In this document: piece after piece, positions 59,065 through 64,000 of the stretch | How the letters are laid out: every line of letters begins with the position of its first letter | Numbering within the stretch: position 1 is the first letter of the stretch | Assembly: GCA_963921795.1 (NCBI GenBank) | Contig: OY997647.1 | Coordinates: 55,365,003-55,429,002, forward strand | Origin: Nannobrachium achirus | Taxonomy: Eukaryota; Chordata; Actinopteri; Myctophiformes; Myctophidae | DNA length: 64,000 bases | Direction of reading: 5' to 3' | Notes under the pieces: generated by a model | The model's input: the letters and a program-made list of their open reading frames with translations, nothing else | Database searches by the model: none | What the model was told of the DNA's origin: nothing | Translations under genes and position numbers: made by a program

Positions 59065-60289
59065 GTGGACGAGGAAGGTGTGACCTGTCCTGACCCCTTG
59101 AACTTATCACCACCAGGCCGCAGAATAAAGCCATGTTATTGTTATTGACCTTAGCAGTCCGTGCGCAGATGGCTTGATCAGACATTACCACTCTGTTTTG
59201 TCGCTCCTGCATCAGCTTTTGTTGCTCTTCTGCACGTGCATTTTTCTTTCTTTTTTTTCACTTCCCTCTGCTAGTTCCTTGGCAGGAAAGGAGCAACAGT
59301 GTCTTTTCTCACTCTGTGTTTAATAAAAACTTAATGCATTCCAAGTTTAATGCATTAAAACCATACCATGTCAGTGGCCCCTTAGACTATGCAGGCCATG
59401 ATTGAATGGAACCCTCTGAAGGTTTATGGTTATCTAACTCAACCCCTTTAAATCAACGTAATCTGATTATGGTCTCAGTGGCTGGCCATAGAGCTTTCAC
59501 CGCAATATGGTTTAAATGGACGGCCTGGCCTGAACCATAAATCATTTGAACCAAGAACCACAGGCCGCTTTGTAGGGTCCCTAAATTGGGTCTCCTCTCT
59601 GCTTATAGACCCCCACAGCATTGATTCTGTATTATTGTAGTTGTTGAGGTCTTGGTGAAATGCTGGGAATGATTGAGGCCAGGTCAAAGGGTGAACTTGG
59701 TGAGGTTTTGGGTCACGACCGTCACCACCACTATCACCACCGATATAATTCTAGTCAGCTTGAATAATGTGACCTTGACTCCAAGTCACCATTCTAAACA
59801 TAACATAATTATCATGATTGCGTAGCACTTCAACTAAACTTTATATCCTCAGACACTTACTGTATATCTTAGAACCAGTAAGACTTCCTAATCGGGAGAT
59901 AAGCGTCCGTCAGGTCACATTTATACACAAAAGCCTTTAAGTGCCATTGGTTCCTGGTTGTAGGGGGATGTGCCTGGCAAATGTATTGCTTAGGTAGGGC
60001 CAGAGAATGAGGGGCCTGATGGTGGCGCTAAATGGGAAAGATCCATGTTGATGCCATGACTCTAGACATAATGTGTTACATGTGTACCGCTTTGCGTGTT
60101 TCTAGGGCAAAATGTGCAGGAGCAGTGTCCAAAAATGTGTTTTGCAAGAATCGGCCTCATGGTGTTGCTAGAAGAGGGGCATGTGAGAAATCAGGGGTGG
60201 AGGTTGTGGTTTGCCAGCCAAGGAGTGTACCGTATGTGCAAAGTTTGGGTAAATTATTAATTTTTTTGAGCGTTGGTAAACCGCTCCTA
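59065..60289. other. Intergenic with an LTR fragment
   Basis: 59878-59925 (CCTAATCGGGAGATAAGCG) is the inverted match to 16349-16385. No gene. Confidence 0.5.
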
Positions 60290-60310
60290 AGAGTGGCTGT
60301 GCGTGTGTCT

Positions 60311-60690
60311 GTAGCCACTTTTCCTCAGCGTTTTGCCATACATAGCAATGTGTTTTCCTCAGCGTTTTGCCATAGCGATATGTGTGTGTGTGTGTGTGTG
60401 TGTAGCCATATTACATCACATTACATCACCAATTAGCTGTAGCCACTATCTGTAGCCACCTTTCCTCAGTGTTTTGCCATAGCAATGTGTTTTTCTCAGC
60501 GTTTTGCCATAGCAATATGTGTGTGTGTGTGTGTGTGTGTGTAGCCATATTACATCACATTACATCACCAATTAGCTGTAGCCACTATCTGTAGCCACTT
60601 TTCCTCAACGTTTTGCCATAGCAATGTGTTTTCCTCAGCGTTTTGCCATAGCAATATGTGTGTGTGTGTGTGTGTAGCCATATTACATCA
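60311..60690. repeat. Tandem repeat, about 140-bp period, with embedded TG runs
   Basis: Units start GTAGCCACTTTTCCTCAGCG near 60311, 60452 and 60591. Each contains CGTTTTGCCATAGCAATGTG, a short TG run and CATTACATCACCAATTAGC. Confidence 0.9.
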
Positions 60691-60739
60691 CCAATTACAT
60701 GATCCTAGACCTATATCCTAGTCTTTTTCCTCAACGTAG

Positions 60740-61309
<570 letters not shown>

Positions 61310-61441
61310 TGTTTTTGGGGAGAGAGATAGGGAGTGACACGCAGCCAAGGTCGTCGGGCACAGGACTCAAACCCACGACACCCTGTCAGGCATCAGAGCC
61401 TGTGTGGTGTGCGCCTGGATCGCTAGGCCAGCAGGCACCCC
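61310..61441 (-). mobile_element. tRNA-derived SINE, copy 3, with box A and box B
   Basis: On the minus strand: box A TGGCCTAGCGATCC (complement of 61417-61430) and box B GGTTTGAGTCC (complement of 61363-61373), then GTGTCACTCCCTATCTCTC. Head complete, tail short. Confidence 0.8.
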
Positions 61442-61637
61442 AAAGCTTTTTGTTAGAACCAAAGAATATCACTTAAACTAAGTTTTATCTACATTTATCT
61501 CACGCCCTTTGTTGCTTTATAGTACAGTCAGTGTACCTCTATGCATCCTTTATGTATTGAATATTTACTATAACAAGAATACTATGGATTCTAAATGCAT
61601 TACATTGGGGTTGTTAAAAGCCAAATATGTGTTACAG

Positions 61638-62375
61638 CAGTGTTTCTCAAATGGGGGTACGTGTACCCCTAGGGCAGTGGTTCTCAAACTTTTTGGGCTT
61701 CAGTACCCCCTTTTCCTGATTGCTGAATCCAAGTACCCCCTTTAATCCAGTGACCCATACAAGTCTGTAACTCTGACGTTGTACAAATGGAACCATTTGT
61801 ACACTGTCAGAGTTAAGGGGAGACCTTGAAATTTGGTAGTTTGAGAAACACTGCTCTAATCGACAACATTTTGAATAGAAAATTTCCATTTTCTCTCAAG
61901 TACCCCCTGTAGTACCTCCGTGTACCCCTAGGGGTACACGTACCCCCATTTGAGAAACACTGCCCTAGGGGTACACGGAGGTACTACAGGGGGTACTTGA
62001 GAGAAAATGGAAACAATTATTTTACTGTTATGTTTAATGATAAAATATTGACAAATGTATGTGAACGTGCTGCTCTGTATACAGTATGTAGCTTTAAACC
62101 AAAATAAGTATGCATTTTACTGTAACTGAATAGAAAACAGAATTACTTTTATTTTCAACATATTGACATAAAAACTGGACTTTTGATGTCAGTATTTTCT
62201 ATTCAAAATGTTGTCGATTAGAGCAGTGTTTCTCAAACTACCAAATTTCAAGGTCTCCCCTTAACTCTGACAGTCAGAGTTACAGTCTTGTATGGGTCAC
62301 TGGATTAAAGGGGGTACTTGGATTCAGCAATCAGGAAAAGGGGGTACTGAAGCCCAAAAAGTTTGAGAACCACTG
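61638..62375. mobile_element. hAT-like element, family J, with a long internal inverted repeat
   Basis: CAGTGTTTCTCAAATGGGGG to GTTTGAGAACCACTG, with perfect TGTTACAG duplication (61630-61637 and 62376-62383). Inside, about 61676-61880 is answered in inverted order by about 62195-62373 (GCTTCAGTACCCCC, CTGATTGCTGAATCC, GGTCTCCCCTTAAC). A second palindrome spans 61887-62011, centred on CACTGCCCTAGG. No GATCTACAAG hairpin. Confidence 0.93.
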
Positions 62376-62383
62376 TGTTACAG

Positions 62384-63105
62384 CATCACAGAAAGGGGAA
62401 AGATGGAGCACACGTCTGGAATTCATCAGTGTAGCCAGCTGCGATTTTGGTACATTTTGTCCAATACAGAGCATTTGTAATGTGTCCTGTCTCCTGACAG
62501 TAATGTCATGTTGTTAATTGTCGGCATTGTATTTCCACCTAGACCGCCAGTGAAAGCTGTTCAGAATGGATTAAACTGTGGGTTGTCCACTAATGAAGCT
62601 CCAATGAAATCTGAGTCTGTGGGCTTCCAGATATGAGACCTTTACATCCATTTTTCAGCTTCACTCACACTGGTAAGTGGAAACCTGCTATTGCCAGATT
62701 CTGGATCTCTGTTTTCCCTGATTACACAGTTAGTTTGGAGAGTTGCATAACATGCATACTGATCCCAGACCAGGACATAAAATACAAGGATTTCTCCATA
62801 GAGTAAACACATTCTCAGGCAGCCCACAAAGTCCACAGGCCAGCGCCCATGTGCTCTCTCTCTCTTAACTGGTGTGTGTTAACTTAAACTCTCACGCTGC
62901 GATTAGAGTGGTACACATCTCCGAGGCCACCCACGCTTTGGGTAAAGCCACCGCTCAGTTTCCTACGCCATGCAGTAACCCATAAGTCTGTGCTTAAACA
63001 AACGTGTGACCACATAAGCTGTAGCTCCAGCAGACCCTGCTATGGAGGTCACGGATTCACACGGTGAGATGTGCGGTTGAAGTCGTGCACATGGCTTTCA
63101 TAAAA
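62384..63105. other. Intergenic, nothing recognised
   Basis: Unique sequence. Confidence 0.4.
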
Positions 63106-63215
63106 GTGGTGTGTGTGCGTGTGTGTGTGCGTGTGTGCGTGCGTGCGTGCGTGCGTGCGTGTGTGTGTGTGCAGTGCGCGCACACATGTGCGAGTGTGCG
63201 CACACATGTGCGTGC
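63106..63215. repeat. (TG)n/(CGTG)n microsatellite with CGCACACATGTGCG palindromes
   Basis: Mixed TG and CGTG units, then two GCGCACACATGTGCG segments. Confidence 0.92.
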
Positions 63216-64000
63216 ATGTGATAATAGGACCGTGCTGAATTGGAGGCAGCTCATATTTCTGAGCAAACAGAACTGGGTTGGGTTAGATCGGCTTTTGATA
63301 TACGTGTAAGAGAAGCAAACTGTGGTGGGGTTATTGTAAACACAGCACAGGCATGGGAATGACCTGGATTCTGAAGTTGTGTAATGCGCCACAAACACAC
63401 CACTACTATGTTAAAAACATTACTTCTGGTCTAGTTTGCACGGGGATTGATCCTAACAACTGTGAAATGAGCCACGCCAGGCACCACGCAGCTCTGCATG
63501 AATAATCCAGCATACGTTGTTTGAATGAAAGAGTGTACAGATCTGCCATTGATTAGAACATTCTTTTTTTCCCCCACCATCACTGTATTCTTGCCGTGGC
63601 GTGCCAGTTTTAAACAGTAATAACATTACACACTAAAACCAAAGTATACAAAAATGGAACCATTTATTCCATTTGTACACAGTTCGGAGAACACAACACT
63701 GCCTCTATCCAACTGTCTCACGTTAGCATACAATTCAATTTTCAATTCAAAGGAGCTTTATTGGCATGAGAAAACATACGTTTACATTGCCAAAGCAAGT
63801 ATCACAAATACAATAAAAACAGTTGAAAATGGGGAACATATACTGTATACAGTTGGAGGGGGTACAGCATTGTGTAAACAGAGCTATGTCACATTGTGAC
63901 ATTTTATACATACTGTATACAGGGTACAAATAGCAGCATTATTTTCCTCAAAATACATTTAAAGGTATCAGCTCTGTTTCATACTGTATGTGCAGTAGGT
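63216..64000. other. Intergenic with retroposon-tail-like segment
   Basis: 63735-63800 (CAATTCAAAGGAGCTTTATT then GGCATGAGAAAACATACG) resembles a common fish retroposon end. GGAACCATTTATTCCATTTG at 63656-63675 echoes family J interior. No gene. Confidence 0.45.

Noticed and set aside
61310-61441. Functional tRNA gene
   Set aside because: Boxes A and B are present but the acceptor stem and cloverleaf do not close; a pyrimidine-rich SINE body follows.

Overview
This looks like a teleost fish nuclear genome window. Three things point to this: the last coding exons of a scinderin gene sit just upstream of an ARL4A-type small GTPase (the SCIN-ARL4A neighbourhood known from other vertebrates, from general knowledge), TG/CA microsatellites are very dense, and most of the rest is fish-type MITEs, LINEs and tRNA-derived SINEs. 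The species cannot be named from sequence alone.

Layout. 90-2207 holds the last four coding exons of scinderin (+), with its 3' UTR to about 2830. 3540-6550 is the arl4a locus: CCAAT-box promoter, noncoding first exon, one intron, an intronless 201-residue coding region and a long 3' UTR. From 6.55 kb to the end there is no ordinary multi-exon gene. The only other long meaningful frame is an intronless, intact RPLP0 retrocopy (42960-43910, +). Two LINE remnants (51.2-51.6 kb and 56.2-57.2 kb, both -) keep recognisable protein fragments.

The 'desert' is built from repeats. Thirteen hAT-like MITE copies, from eight terminal-repeat families, keep perfect 8-bp target-site duplications, and two more match at 7 of 8. 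A tandem array of eight nearly identical 577-bp units (36433-41033) lies inside a longer TIR-bounded segment. Two arrays of short GC-rich repeats (49.6-50.3 and 54.1-55.15 kb) end in perfect 37-bp inverted repeats 5.5 kb apart. Two small elements have 9-bp target duplications and telomere-like cores. Eight exact CCATATATGG (CArG) boxes are spread by a small repeat.

The most striking signal is a short palindromic module of about 50-85 bp (arms of the type AATAGCCGATCTACAAGCTC). It recurs in roughly 35 complete, variant or half copies along the window. It lies alone, inside arl4a exon 1, and at the centre of at least eight otherwise different MITE families. Its two arms change together between variants, so the hairpin rather than one fixed sequence is what persists. 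I do not recognise it as a named element. It is the best candidate here for something undescribed.

Limits: everything was read by eye. Percent identities, genome-wide copy numbers and expression were not computed. Element edges without a stated duplication are approximate.
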